From Plasmodium coatneyi (taxonomy: Eukaryota > Apicomplexa > Aconoidasida > Haemosporida > Plasmodiidae), in the NCBI RefSeq assembly GCF_001680005.1, contig NC_033561.1, forward strand, positions 1,178,001-1,242,000: a stretch of 64,000 nt of DNA, in the 5' to 3' direction. The notes beneath the pieces are model-generated. The model was given only the letters and a program-made list of their open reading frames with translations. It did not search any database and was not told the origin of the DNA. The first letter of the stretch is position 1. Every line of letters starts with the position of its first letter. Positions 11,085-22,315 of this stretch are shown piece by piece. The position numbers were made by a program, and so were the translations under genes.

Positions 11085-12779
11085 ATGAGTTCCCAGAAGA
11101 AACGTTTTTTTTTGTTTGATATGGATGGGACCCTGACCCACGCGAGGGCGGTACGAAAAGGGGGGGAGCTACATGGCTTTGCTTCTTCTCGAAGTCGTTC
11201 GAATAGCCACAATCAATCACACGGGTTTACCACACACCTGCCGTTCAGCCGATCGAAGAACGAATGGTGGACGTTCTACGCAAGCTCAAGTCCAAGGGGA
11301 ACATCGCCCTGGGGCTGGTAGGAGGGTCAGACTACCGGAAGATCATCGAGCAGATAAAATGTAGGTGAAAAGAAATGGAAAAAAAAAGAAGCAATGTGAA
11401 CTCCACGTTTGAGCAGCTATGGGAATGCTTACCCTTGAGACAACACGCCAGTTCATCTACCCACGCACACTGCACATGTATCTGCATGAAAACCAACACA
11501 ACTGTTTGTTCTTCCCCCTGTTTGAAGACCCCGAGATTTTCGAGTTCATCTTTTCAGAGAATGGCGTGATAGCTTATAGGGGCAACGAGCAGTTCTACTC
11601 GGAGGTACGTCAGGCATGAATTGGTTACGCGGCGTGGTTTAAATGGAGGTCCCTTCCTTACAGCACACGCGTCCTTACTGCTCCATTTAGCAATTCCCCC
11701 TGTAAATGTAGCCACTGTATGTGCTTACTTGCTCCCCCTCACAGAGTATAACGAAATTTCTCGGCGAGGAGAAGATGCAGCAGCTGGTGGATTACTGTTT
11801 AGTGTATATTGCGAATCTGCGGGTGCCAAAGAAGCGGTAGGAAGAGGGGGAAAAGCTCCAAGTTGGTGTGGTGTCCACCCCTCGTGAAGTAGCTACTACA
11901 AAGTGTTGTAGATCATACGCATGGTAGTGCTCTCCCCACTTGTCTGTCAACACAGAGGGACCTTCATCGAGCTACGAAACGGAATGATTAACATAAGCCC
12001 CATTGGGAGGAACTGCACACGGGATGAGCGTGCAGAATTTTGCAAATACGACGCAGAGAATTCGGTCCTGCGTACCTTCCAGTTGGATTTGATGAGCAAG
12101 TAATTACCTTTCGGGGCTGTTCCCGCTACGTTACACAGTTACCCCAGTTGGGGGGATACCTCTATTATGTGGTTGCCCCCCTGTAGTTACGCATGTTGCT
12201 TTCCCCTGCTCACACCGCTTCTCTCCGATTTACCAAACTCCACCCCGCCAAGCTTTTCGCAGTTCGACTTGACCTTCTCTATCGGAGGTCAGATCTCCAT
12301 AGACTGCTTCCCATCGGTAAGAAATCGGAGTGAGGTCGTTGGAGCAGTGTCCCCTGGGGAATAGCCTGCGTGAGTGACTGTTGCCCAATCGGAGAGCTCT
12401 CATGGGAAGACATTATAAAGGTTACGGTTTTTTTTCCTCCTTCCTCGCAGGGATGGGATAAAACGTTTTGCCTGCGGCACATTGAAGGGTTGTTCAGTGA
12501 GGTTTTGTTTTTCGGTGACAAGACGGAGAAGGTAAGGGGGGTAGAAAAAATGAGTAGGTGTTCAAGACGTGCCTCCGTGTGTATATCATATTAACCTTGG
12601 CGTGTGCTAGGTGGAGTCCCATTTCTCGTACGCATTACCGTCACAGCACCAACCGTCCGCCTTTTTCCCTGCAGGGAGGAAACGACTACGAAATTTTTCA
12701 CGACCAGAGGGTGCGTGGATTCTCTGTTAAAAGTCCCGAAGAAACGGAGGAAATTATTAAATCGTTTTTGGACCCATAG
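11085..12779 (+). CDS. PMM: Phosphomannomutase (eight exons)
   Basis: Exons are 11085-11150, 11249-11360, 11528-11604, 11745-11836, 11956-12099, 12253-12316, 12451-12531 and 12675-12779. All introns are GT-AG and the phases fit throughout. The joined protein is 246 residues, the usual eukaryotic PMM length. Residues 8-18 (FFLFDMDGTLT) are the HAD nucleophile motif, with the first Asp as phosphoryl acceptor. Later motifs are GLVGGSDYRKI, FIFSENGVIAY, ISPIGRNCTRDER, LTFSIGGQISIDCFP, GWDKTFCL and FFGDKTEKGGNDYEI, which carry the substrate and Mg sites of the cap and core. The enzyme converts mannose-6-phosphate to mannose-1-phosphate in the cytosol, feeding GDP-mannose for GPI anchors. It lies between ELC and GRASP as in P. 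falciparum. Exon 6 needs the CCGCCAAG acceptor rather than the TTCGCAG six bases on, or the frame breaks. Confidence 0.92.
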
Positions 12780-13044
12780 GAGGTGCTGCTCATGTGTGTG
12801 GAGGGAAGCAAAATAGCATATATTTTATATAAGGTTAAGGGGCACTCCACGGGGATGCACAAAGAGAGGGTGTAACATAAAGCCGTTACGAGGGTGGACT
12901 TTCCGCGTCCTTTTTTTACTTCGCGGGTAGCTATTTTTCCATCAGGGTGATATTTTCTTTGTTGCCCTCCACACCGCGTTGTTGTGGTTGTTTTGCTTAG
13001 GGGAACAACATGTGTGAATATATGTTAACCATCTGTGGAATGTC

Positions 13045-13076
<32 letters not shown>

Positions 13077-13885
13077 CCCATTTTAGCTGCTTCCCTGGGG
13101 GGTAGGCAAATTTGCCAAATGCCCAATTTTAGGGAGACCACTTGGCGACGGGGTGTGAGCCTAAATTAAAAAAAAAAAAATCACAAACATGTCGCAAAAA
13201 AGGAGCTGAGGAAACTGCAAAAAAAAGAAAACATGAAATTTGTGTGCCGCCTTTTATTTCCTTTTTCTTCTAAACGATAAGGTGTATGTTCCACCACACT
13301 GTTCCGTTTTGTGGGAGGGGAATTACCTGCGACATTAGGAGGAAGAGCAAGTTGATGACCCACCTGCATGGTCGTTCACCGTAAACAGGTGAGCAACGTT
13401 TGGGTCTTTTTTTTTTTTTTTTTTTTTTTCTGGATCTGTTTACGTTGTGCCTGTAACGCTGTTTGTACGTTTCCCATTTTTATCTTTTTCCTTTTTTTGC
13501 CCCTCGTTTGTGTTTTTTTCTGCGCGGTTATTTTGCGTTCTTTTTTGCTTTTTTTTTTCGTTTCGTTTACGGCTACTTTGCGACAAGTCAGTGAACCCCA
13601 TTTCAGACAAGGAACAGGAAAAGAAAAAAAAAAAAAAAGGAATGTAAAGCAAAGCAAACTAAAGCAAAGTCAAGTCCAGGGAAGGAAAAATTTTGTGTCG
13701 AGCAGATCCGCTCAGTTTCGCGAACGCCAAGGTGCGCGTGTGTGCGTAACTATGCGGTAGGCACCAACTTGGGACGTTGCGTAATTTACGCGGCAGTGCG
13801 TTTTTGCTAATCCTGTTCCCCGGCAGGTGTGGGGTGTTCATGCCCGTGCTGGGATGTATGTTGGGGAGTTCCCATTTGAGATGCC
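12780..13885. other. Intergenic region PMM to GRASP
   Basis: 1.1 kb between two plus-strand genes, with T runs near 13050-13077 and 13408-13429 and A runs near 13167-13179 and 13625-13638. The frames here are Phe/Lys low complexity. No gene is seen. It should contain the GRASP promoter. Confidence 0.6.
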
Positions 13886-15511
13886 ATGGGGGCAGCCCAC
13901 GTGAAGGAAGGTCGAGGAGGTAAGGAGGAAATGACGGTTGTGCCCTGCGGGAGGAGTCTTCCGTTCGTCTAGTTACTTGCTCACCATATTACCGCTTCGT
14001 TCCAACAGGATGCCTTTTCTTCATCGTTTCGCTTCCCCCCCGCAGGATACCGCATCGTGCGAATTTGCCCCGAGGGGCCCATGTCCGAGTGCGACGTGGA
14101 GATTTTCTTCGATTACATTGTCCAGATAGAAGACGTAAAATTGCAGGACGCCTCGAGGAAGACCTACGAATCCTTTATGCAGAAGGTACGAGAAGGAGAA
14201 AACAAAGAGGTGCGTTTGCTAGTGTACAGCTGTCGATATGATAAACTGAAGGAGGTGCATGTGAAGCCAAGGAGGTGGAGAGGAAAGGGGTTACTAGGAA
14301 TGAATATAAGTTACGAAAAGGCAAATACAATGAATGAAGGAATTCAAATTGTAAGGATTGAGGATGGTTACTTAGATGTAAAAAATAAAGTTACAGAAAA
14401 GGAAGACATAATCATAGGGCATGAAGAGAATATCCTTCGGAATTGTGATGAGCTCTGTAATTTTGTGGAGGCTAATTTGTCTAGCTACCATAGAGGGAGG
14501 AAGCAGTCTCCACTGGAGCTATCATTTTATGTGTATAACAAAAGGAGGGGAGATGTGAGGAAGGTTAAAATGCAGGTGGACCCCACGTGGGCAAGGCACG
14601 GACTGCTCGGGTGTCACGTGAGTGAAATGAATGCTTCGCTTGAGGAGGGGAGGGGTAACCACGAGATGAACCGGGAAGTGGCACAGGAGGTGACCCCATA
14701 CGAGAGGTGTAACCCCCAAGAGCATGTCACTACCGCGGAGTGGGCCAAACACTTACCCGGTGAACCGATCGAATGGGGTGCAGAACCCTCCGTGGGAAGT
14801 AATCACATCCGATTTGGCAGCGGTGAAGAGAACGGAGGAGAGGCCCAGGGGGAAGAACCAGAGAGCCCCCAATATGGCAGATTCAATACGCACTATTTTA
14901 GAGACGGCAGTGGTGCGGGAAGATCATTGGAAAGATCATTGGGTAACTCACCGGGGGGGGTGCAGGACCACAAGGTGGGCGGCACAAAGAGTTACGCCTT
15001 AAGCTCCACCATAGAGGTTGAGGCTGAGGGGAACCAGGACATGGGTGCGAAGGAAGTACTTTCTGACGCTTCCTCTGGAAGGGAGAAGCGAAAGGGGAAG
15101 CACGTCAAGCAGCTCATGCAGCCCTCACAGAGGAAGCATACGTTGCACACTTCGTCCACCTCGCAAGAGTGGCACCCACCCCCGGATGAACGGGATACCC
15201 CCGCAGAGAGGTACGAAAGGTACGTGCAGAATATGAAAACGTATAGCAAAGAAATGATAGAGGTTTATAAAGACATGGATGAAAATGGTAAACTTTTGGA
15301 GGAGCTAAAGTTACGGATGTTCAGGAATTTTACTTCGGGGGGAAAGTTGGTTGGTGAGGAATGTGATTACCTCGATGGAGAGGGGAGTCTTCCTGTGGAG
15401 GGGTTATCAGAATGGGCGCTCCAAGGAGGGGACACAAGCGAGGGAGGAGGAACGTGCGAAGTTCAGATGGATGGAAAATCTCAGGCGGGCGGAGATGGCA
15501 TCCTGACGTAG
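13886..15511 (+). CDS. GRASP: GRASP, Golgi reassembly stacking protein (two exons)
   Basis: Exon 1 is 13886-13919 (11 codons plus one base) and exon 2 is 14046-15511. The intron is GTAAGG...CCGCAG, phase 1. The protein is 499 residues. It starts MGAAHVKEG, so Gly2 is available for N-myristoylation, the known membrane anchor of the long GRASP isoform. The join gives GYRIVRICPEGPMSECDVEIFFDYIVQ, the first GRASP PDZ-like domain (about 12-105). A second (about 110-215) contains GIQIVRI, LSFYVYN and WARHGLLGCHV. The rest is a low-complexity Ser/Gly/Glu tail, as in other GRASPs. It acts at cis-Golgi membranes in secretion. The tiny first exon with the lipid signal allows an alternative 5' exon, as reported for P. 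falciparum GRASP. Confidence 0.92.
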
Positions 15512-15652
15512 GGATAAATCCAAATGGCCATGCAATCGCATCATTCGACGTGGGATTAGAAGCTATACTGGTAATTTGGTGCCCTCTATTTGGGGGGAGG
15601 AGAAAGAGTATAATAAGTGTTGCAATTTTCCCCCCTTTCTCCCATAGGGAAG

Positions 15653-16563
15653 ATGGATGAACAGATTGTCATTTGTAATCCGCCCAGTGAGGTTATAAGT
15701 GGGCTGGCCCGTTTATTCAGTTGGGGTTTTATAATACGATGCGTCAGGTGTGACGTGGTATTCCCATAAGTGCGTATATGTGTGGGAAGCCATCGCATGA
15801 CTATGTTACAAACGGAATAAACTCCTTTCTCTTTTTTTGTGTGTACGCTTAATTTGTGTGTCACTTGTTTGGCGTTGGAAGGTAAAAAACTACAAATTTT
15901 TTATAAACGAATGGAAGTCCTTATCTGTTAGAAACAAAAAAAACTGCTATCACAACAGGTTACAAAAAATGAAATGCTAGAGAAAAAATATCAATCTCTT
16001 TTGGAAAAAATGAGATCGCTTGACAGGTGTGTACACAACAAAGGTAGTGACGTGGACAGTCGGATGGGTAACGTCACAGACGGAGGAATACGTTGTGAAG
16101 GGAGCCACCAGGACGGGGTCTGCCCCAAAACGGAAGAATTCATAGACGAAGTAAATTTTCTAACAAGAGAAGTCGAAAAGGTGGGAGAAAACCAGCCGCT
16201 ATTAGAGGAGGACGTGAAAAAGAAGAGCACAATTATCCTGCACCTTATAAAGAAGCACGCCCTGAGGGAGGAGCACATCAGGTAAGCCTCTTCTGCGAGC
16301 GACTGGAAGCAGTTTTTGGAGCGCCGCTCCATTTACACATAGTTGTACGAGCCTTCTTACATGTAGAGTAGTGTCTCTTCACCAACTAACCCCCTTACCC
16401 CTTGTTGCAGATTAGACAACAAATGTACGATGAAATGAGGAAGATAATGGAAGAGACTCTTATTGAAAACATTCGGCTTCGCTCAGACTTGTTTGCCCTA
16501 GCCAAATGTATCCATAACGACAGCACTGGACGTTGTGTTGATCAGGACAACCCTGGTGCGTAG
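15653..16563 (+). CDS. Small coiled-coil protein of unknown function (three exons)
   Basis: Predicted exons are 15653-15691, 15932-16281 and 16416-16563, with donors GTTATA and GTAAGC and acceptors TATCTGTTAG and CAGATTAG. The joined product is 178 residues. The main exon reads KQKKLLSQQVTKNEMLEKKY, then a polar loop, then EVNFLTREVEKVGENQPLLEE and KKKSTIILHLIKKHALREEH. The last exon continues the helix (QQMYDEMRKIMEETLIENIRL) and ends ...DNPGA. The upstream in-frame stretch before the ATG at 15974 is also coiled-coil. That is why I start at 15653, but the first exon is less certain than the other two. The protein is largely helical, with no signal peptide or membrane segment. No family is recognised. 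It is tandem with GRASP, 141 bp downstream. Confidence 0.55.
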
Positions 16564-16721
16564 TAAAACCTGGAGGGAGGGGAAAAAAAAAAAAAAAAAA
16601 AAAAAACTCTTCCAGGTGGTTCTTTCTCCACTTCAGATTGTCTTTTCTCTTGGAACTTCCCTTTTTTTTTTTTTTGGTGAATTTACATTGATCCATTTTG
16701 ATTGGACGCATTTTGCTACGT

Positions 16722-16753
<32 letters not shown>

Positions 16754-17449
16754 GTGTGTGTAGCCGCTCGCCGCAGGGGAGTTGTTGTATGTAGATATAC
16801 ACGTATATATGTTCATATGCTTATATGTTTACATGTGGAGGTAATTTTATTTGCGCATATGCGTATATAAGCCTATTCGCTCGTTTTCTTTTTCTCTCTT
16901 TTTGGCGTGCTTGCTTTTTTATTCGCGTCAATTCGATCTTGCGCGGTTCACATTTTGCGATTGCGTGAAAAGAAAATGGCTTCTTGCCGTTCTACACAGT
17001 GATACTTCAGGGTGATCAGAAGAAAATATTATTTTTTTTCTTTTTTCTTTTCATTTGACATGCAGCGGGGGAAGCAAATCAATTTATATGAGAGGAAAAA
17101 TTTGGCTAGTTGTTTAACAGAACAATTCTTTGACCGGGCATTTTTGCCATTTTAAGGTTTCACATATATAATTGCATATATATGTACAAGTACATTTATT
17201 TTGTTGAGGTACATATTCCGCTGCAGGTCTACCAGTCGGTTGTTCATATGTCGTGTAGAGGAGCGCTGCGTTGGTGTATATGTCGGATACTGCTGCGCAT
17301 GAAGATGGCGCCCCTGTCCAATCGGCATATACAAATAATATTTACATATGTGCGTAGTTGCACATGGCGGATTGGTTACACGAGTGGACGTCCTTCAGGG
17401 GGGAAAAGGAAAAAAAAAAAAAACGGAACATATTGGAACGGCAGTAGTG
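16564..17449. other. Convergent intergenic region
   Basis: 0.9 kb between convergent 3' ends, with A runs near 16581-16604 and T runs near 16663-16674 and 16722-16753. No coding sequence or RNA gene is recognised. Confidence 0.55.
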
Positions 17450-19260
17450 TCACAGGGCGAGTTTGTTAATCTCGTTCAGTTGGTCCTTAAGGTAGTCGTC
17501 GCTCCAGCGTTTGCTCTGCAAGGGGGGGAAATGAAGGTAGAATGGTTTAGTGTAGCAGAATGGTGCATGTTCTGAGGTGGACGTGGCTGTCCTGTTATCC
17601 CTCCGGGGCGTCCTTTCCAACGAACCTGCTCTGCGTAAAAGTGCCGGTCGCGTGCACCAAAAGGCTGGTTGCATCGGTCTAGGGCACTCAAACTGGAGAA
17701 GCTTATGTCTGGTCTGTCGTGTACAGCAAATTCGTATTCATTTTTGTAAAAGAGGAAGTAATGGATTATATCCTTCTTCGTTTCAAGAAGGGAGTTATTC
17801 AGGTAGGTGCATTTGAAGGAGTGATCCGTGTCTTTAACCAAGTAGGACGTGATCCCATTTAGAACGTCTGGACAAGAAATGAAGTTCGCTATGGCATTCG
17901 TTTCAAGGTTTAATGCTTTTAAGAGGAGCTCCGAATCGATCGTGAACTTGAGTTCCGCTAAGCTAACTTCTTCCTTGGTTGTTGGGACTATTTTATAACT
18001 ATTTTGTGTCATCTGATTGTATATTTTTTTTGTCACTTGGGCTTTTTTGAGTAGCTCCATTTTGTACGTTCTAAGTAGGTGCAGAATTTCAAATGTTAGA
18101 TGTGCCGCTATGGGGGGTTGCGAACAGATCTGTTGATATGTTTTTTCTGCCCAGAGGCGAACCCTTTCGTTAGGATTGTTTTTCTTCCTAGATGCATCTA
18201 GCTTGGCCATAATTTGCATGAGAGAGGGGTACTTAAAATGGTCGTGAATTATTTCTTCGTAATTTTTTAAGGTATACAATTTGGGGACTTTCAAAAAATG
18301 CTCTTCCAGGAGGAGGTTCGCATCCTGTTCGGACACCTCCAGTTGGGACTCCGATGTGAGTTCCATCAGTTCCAAACAATCTTCTGCTATCCACCTTTTT
18401 GTTAAACCGCACCATACCAGATCGGAAGATTTTATTACCTCCCCTGTGAGGGCTAAGTAGAATCCAATGGATCCTCTCATATTGGCTAGCACGTAGGAGA
18501 TGCCACCATAGGGTAAGAAGGAGTACTTCAAATTGGTGTACGAATATGAGGAGTGAAAATAGGAAGCGCTGTTGTTGGCCAGGAAGGGGATGAACCCCCC
18601 AGAACCTCTAACGCTGCCGTTACAGTAGACTATGAGTGGCTTCCTATATGAAAAGATCAGGTAACTTAACTCGTTAATGTTGTGCAGAATCTTTTTCAGC
18701 ACATCTGCGTGTTTGTTGTTTTTCCCTTTTTGGTACACCTCCACGATTTTCAAAAGGTCCAGTAAATTGAAACCATGGGTTAGGGAATCATTCGTGATGG
18801 ATGTTAGGAAGGTAAACCTTTTTGTGAAATTTATTTCTCCATTTAGTAGCTCCTTATACAACTGGTTAATACATTTTAGGTCCATGTATTTTTTGTTCAT
18901 GAGGATTGTGTTCATTCCTACGTTACTTCGGGTGTATACACATTCGTTTTGTGATGCTCTGTTCAGGTATTTTGTTTTGTTCGGTTCTTCGTTGTGAATT
19001 TGGAGGGGGTCCATGTATATGTCATCGTCTTTGAAGATGGATGTTCGGATGAGCTTTCTGTCTGCGTTGCAGGGGCGGTGTCCCTTGGCGGGCATATACG
19101 GGTGGCACTGTGCACTGGCGCTTGTGGTGAGGTGTTTAAGGTGGGGGCCCCTCACCAGGTGGTTACACGTAGGGCGCCACATTTGGGGTAAATATTGTGC
19201 GGTAACAATGTGTAGTAACAATGTGTGGTAACAATGTGTGGAAACTTTATTTTGCTGCAT
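17450..19260 (-). CDS. Crotonase-fold protein, 3-hydroxyisobutyryl-CoA hydrolase-like (two exons)
   Basis: Exon 1 is 19260-17626 and exon 2 is 17515-17450, around a GTTCGT...CTTGCAG intron at 17516-17625 (phase 0). The new C-terminus ends DQLNEINKLAL. The protein is up to 566 residues. An in-frame ATG at 19182 gives MWRPTCNHLVRGPHLKHLTT, a good mitochondrial presequence, and may be the true start. Crotonase signatures are VYCNGSVRGSGGF (oxyanion-hole loop) and MRGSIGFYLALTGEVIKSSDLVWCGL, the latter typical of 3-hydroxyisobutyryl-CoA hydrolase (HIBCH). The usual segment carrying the catalytic Glu and Asp (MPE...FPDVG) is shortened to FLPYGGISY, so catalysis is doubtful. Alternatives are an inactive homologue or the mitoribosomal protein mS47, a HIBCH relative. 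It is divergent from RON12. Confidence 0.75.
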
Positions 19261-20981
19261 TACAGTGGCGTGTTTTCCCCTTCATCTGCAGGGGGGCCCC
19301 TCCGCTATGCAACCTCGCTGCGACGCCTGTCCCGTTTGCAGCACTGCCGTAGCCCTCTCCTCCACGGAACGACTCTTCCACCTCAGCATGAACACATTTT
19401 TGTGAGGCAGAGAGTTTGGGGCATATTTTCCCGGTCCCTGCTTGTTCCCCCTTTTTCTGCCATTTTTACAACCCATTTGTGTTTCTTCTCACCGCGGTGG
19501 AAAAAAAGTTTGGCATATTTTTTTTTCTTTTTTTTTGGGAATTATTTTGAAAGGTTCTGCGCGGTGCGGTAGCGAGTTGCGTATGGGCATTGGAGAGAAT
19601 TTGTTGCCGCTTTGGTTGGTCTGTATGCCCCGTTTAGGCAGTTTTGCCCCATTTTTGTGACTTTTTTTTTGCGAACCAGCCAAGTTACACCATGTATTAA
19701 AGGTGAGAAAAACCAACTGGAGAAGCAGCTGCGGATTAGCGGCTAAGACATTTTACCGATGAATGTTGAGCATATTTTTGAACCCATTTTGCCCCCACCT
19801 CAGCGTTTACTTATTCCCCCTTTGGGGACATTGTGTTGGAGGATGATATGCGAAAATGGGGGGTAGCCATTTAGGGGGGGGTTTGCGAAAGCTTATCAGG
19901 TTGAAGGAAAGGTGAAAAAAGGTACCTCCGGCAAATGTACCAAATGTGTTGCATTATGTAAAGTGTGCAACTTTTGTAGCGTTCCGCTTTTGCGTAGTGA
20001 CAATTGGGGGGCCCCGTTAAGTGGCGCATGCCCGTCTACAACAGGTCACCTGTCATGTGGTCTGCGATTCCGGCGCCGTACAAGAGCTCCAACTAGTGAA
20101 GAGAAGCGTTCCATTTGGGAAATCCCCAAATGGGGAGAAATAAGTCCGCATGTAGGGTAGCATACATATTGGGGACGACATGGCTATCGACGTGATGGGA
20201 AAGAAAAGGTGGTACATTTCAGGTGTACCCAATAGGAAGTGATAAAAATGCAAAATGAATTTTTCCCACTATTGATGATGAAACCTTGCTGGGGAAAAAG
20301 CAACTACAATTCTTTTCTTTTAACAACGGATTTTACAAATTTTTCTTTTTCCATCACTGGGGGTAGCATGCAACTGGGTGCGGTGATTTTGTTTTCACAT
20401 TTTCATCACTTTTTTTTTTTTTTTTTTTTGGGGGGAAGACTCCTTTTCACGCTATGCAGTTGTGTATTCCCCATTATGGAAAGGACAGGCCGATCGTTTG
20501 GGAGCCAGCCACATTTTGTTCTTTTCTTTCTTCAAAGCGGATCGTGGTTGACACGTAAGGTGTGTGCGTGTGTGTCCGTCTTAGCATATGCACTCGTTTG
20601 TCTGCATTTGCATTTTTGCGTTTCCGTGCTGCGAACTATTTTTATTAGTGTATATTTATTGATTACGCATTTGCGTGTACGCGTAGCAATTTAAGGAGTT
20701 TCACCCCCACTACGTGAGATTGCCAAAAAGGAGAAAAAAAAGGAGACTTAAGACATTGTACTTTCCTTTTGTGAGGTGACCAGGAGGTACAGTTCATTCG
20801 TTTGTTCAGAGTGGCAAGGTGAGAGGCAGAGTTGTGTTTTTTTTTTTTTTTTTTTTTCTGCAATCCCAGCGGGAAGAAGTGCAGCCGTGTAGTTCCAACA
20901 AGTGGAAACATCCAGTGGTGAAACTTGCCACCTGTGCAACGCGCGAATAATCGAAAGTGTGTTAAGCGTAACTCCCCAAAA
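19261..20981. promoter_or_regulatory. Divergent promoter region, crotonase-fold gene / RON12
   Basis: 1.7 kb between divergent genes. It contains a short GTGTGGTAACAAT-type tandem repeat just upstream of the crotonase gene start (about 19198-19245) and T runs near 20409-20429 and 20837-20857. No genes are seen. It should serve both promoters. Confidence 0.5.
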
Positions 20982-21809
20982 ATGAGGTACCTGAAAAAGT
21001 GTAGGCTACTCTGCTGCGTGTACCTCCTAGTGGCAGGGATCGGAACGCTTGCCTTTAGGAAGAACAAGCTTGACGGGGGTGCCATAAACATACAAGGGAA
21101 ACCAAACATGGGAGAGGTGAAGCAGAATGGAACGGTGACGAACCAAACAAGTACAAATACATGTAGTGGTAATTACAACAAAAGTGCCGGAGGGGGGGAG
21201 TGCCCAATGGACGCATCAACAACAAATGGAGTAGAACAGAAGGAACAGACGCAACAGACGCAAGACGTGGGGAAGGTGCAAAACGAAGCTTCAAATAAGA
21301 ACAACATTCTGGACAATGTCGTGATCCCGGAAGATGCATTCGAAAGTGCCAAAAGTTTGTGTGAGTTTGTAGTAATAAAAGGGGAACAATTTAAAGCATT
21401 TTGCAAGCAGACCATTTTTTTCAAAGAAATTCAGCTTCTAAAAGAGAAGGATCCAAATCTGTATGCACAGATAGCAGGTGAGTCATATGAGAACCAAGCT
21501 ACCTCCAGTTTCCAGATCCTGAAGGATGAGGGAGATAAGAAAATCGTAATGGAGGACGACAAACATGATCCGAAGATGTCCATTTTTTTTTTATTTCAAA
21601 AAATGTGCGTTGGGGGAATCCCTCTGGCGTGTGCTAACATACTCAAAGTGGACAACGTGTTTGACGTGAATCAGAGTGGGAAGCCAAGTGGGGGCAGTGC
21701 CGATATGGCGGAAGCAGAAGACGTGGAAGGTGAAATAACGGGCGCCACGGAGGAGGGAAGCCAGGGGGTTTCGGAAAGCATCACAGACTTGACCGAGGAG
21801 AGCAGTTGA
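20982..21809 (+). CDS. RON12: Rhoptry neck protein RON12
   Basis: Single exon, 275 residues from ATG at 20982. The frame is open upstream but has no better ATG, and the signal sequence follows this one. Residues 1-24 (MRYLKKCRLLCCVYLLVAGI) form a signal peptide. The mature part has a Thr/Asn/Gln-rich region, then a conserved-looking domain of about 120 residues with SLCEFVVIKGEQFKAFCKQ and FLFQKMCVGGIPLACAN. Six cysteines remain after the signal, suiting disulfides in a secreted protein. The C-terminus is acidic, with no membrane segment or GPI signal. RON12 is a Plasmodium-specific soluble rhoptry neck protein released around invasion and found in the nascent vacuole. Position next to DNA polymerase delta supports the identification. 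Confidence 0.82.
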   Translation: MRYLKKCRLLCCVYLLVAGIGTLAFRKNKLDGGAINIQGKPNMGEVKQNGTVTNQTSTNTCSGNYNKSAGGGECPMDASTTNGVEQKEQTQQTQDVGKVQNEASNKNNILDNVVIPEDAFESAKSLCEFVVIKGEQFKAFCKQTIFFKEIQLLKEKDPNLYAQIAGESYENQATSSFQILKDEGDKKIVMEDDKHDPKMSIFFLFQKMCVGGIPLACANILKVDNVFDVNQSGKPSGGSADMAEAEDVEGEITGATEEGSQGVSESITDLTEESS

Positions 21810-22315
21810 CGGGTGAACGCATAGCGAAGTGACCCCAAAAGTGTTTTTTTTTTTTTTTTTTTTTTTTTTTTTCCCTTTCTCCGTGCAAGTAACAATCACT
21901 GCTTTGCACCCTTTCTCGAGGGGGGAAACCACGCTGCGTGAGGAATGAGCACCTTCCCCATTTTTCCGCTCACTTTTCACCGTTCATTTTTCAAAATTTA
22001 GAGTTTCGACTTTAATTAGGCGTTCTGCCTCGCGTGTGTTAATTTGCTTTGCAGGCCGTGGTGCAATTCGCGCACCAGCCATGAGCACACAAGGAACTTT
22101 AAAAATGAAGGAGGTTCGCCCGGCCTGGCAGTGCTGCGAAGTAGCGGCGGTGAGGAGGCAACTTCGTAACAACTTTGCGGTGAAGAAGCTCCTTTTTAAA
22201 GCGGATGGAAAAAGGGGCGACGACGCTCGTGCAACAATGCGTAGGGGGGGGAAAATCTACTGACAGGCTGCTGCGGGTAGTAGCACTGGTGTGATGACGC
22301 CATGACGACCCTCCC
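21810..22315. other. Convergent intergenic region
   Basis: About 0.5 kb between the 3' ends of RON12 and DNA polymerase delta. A run of about 28 T lies at about 21844-21872. Nothing else is recognised. Confidence 0.6.
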
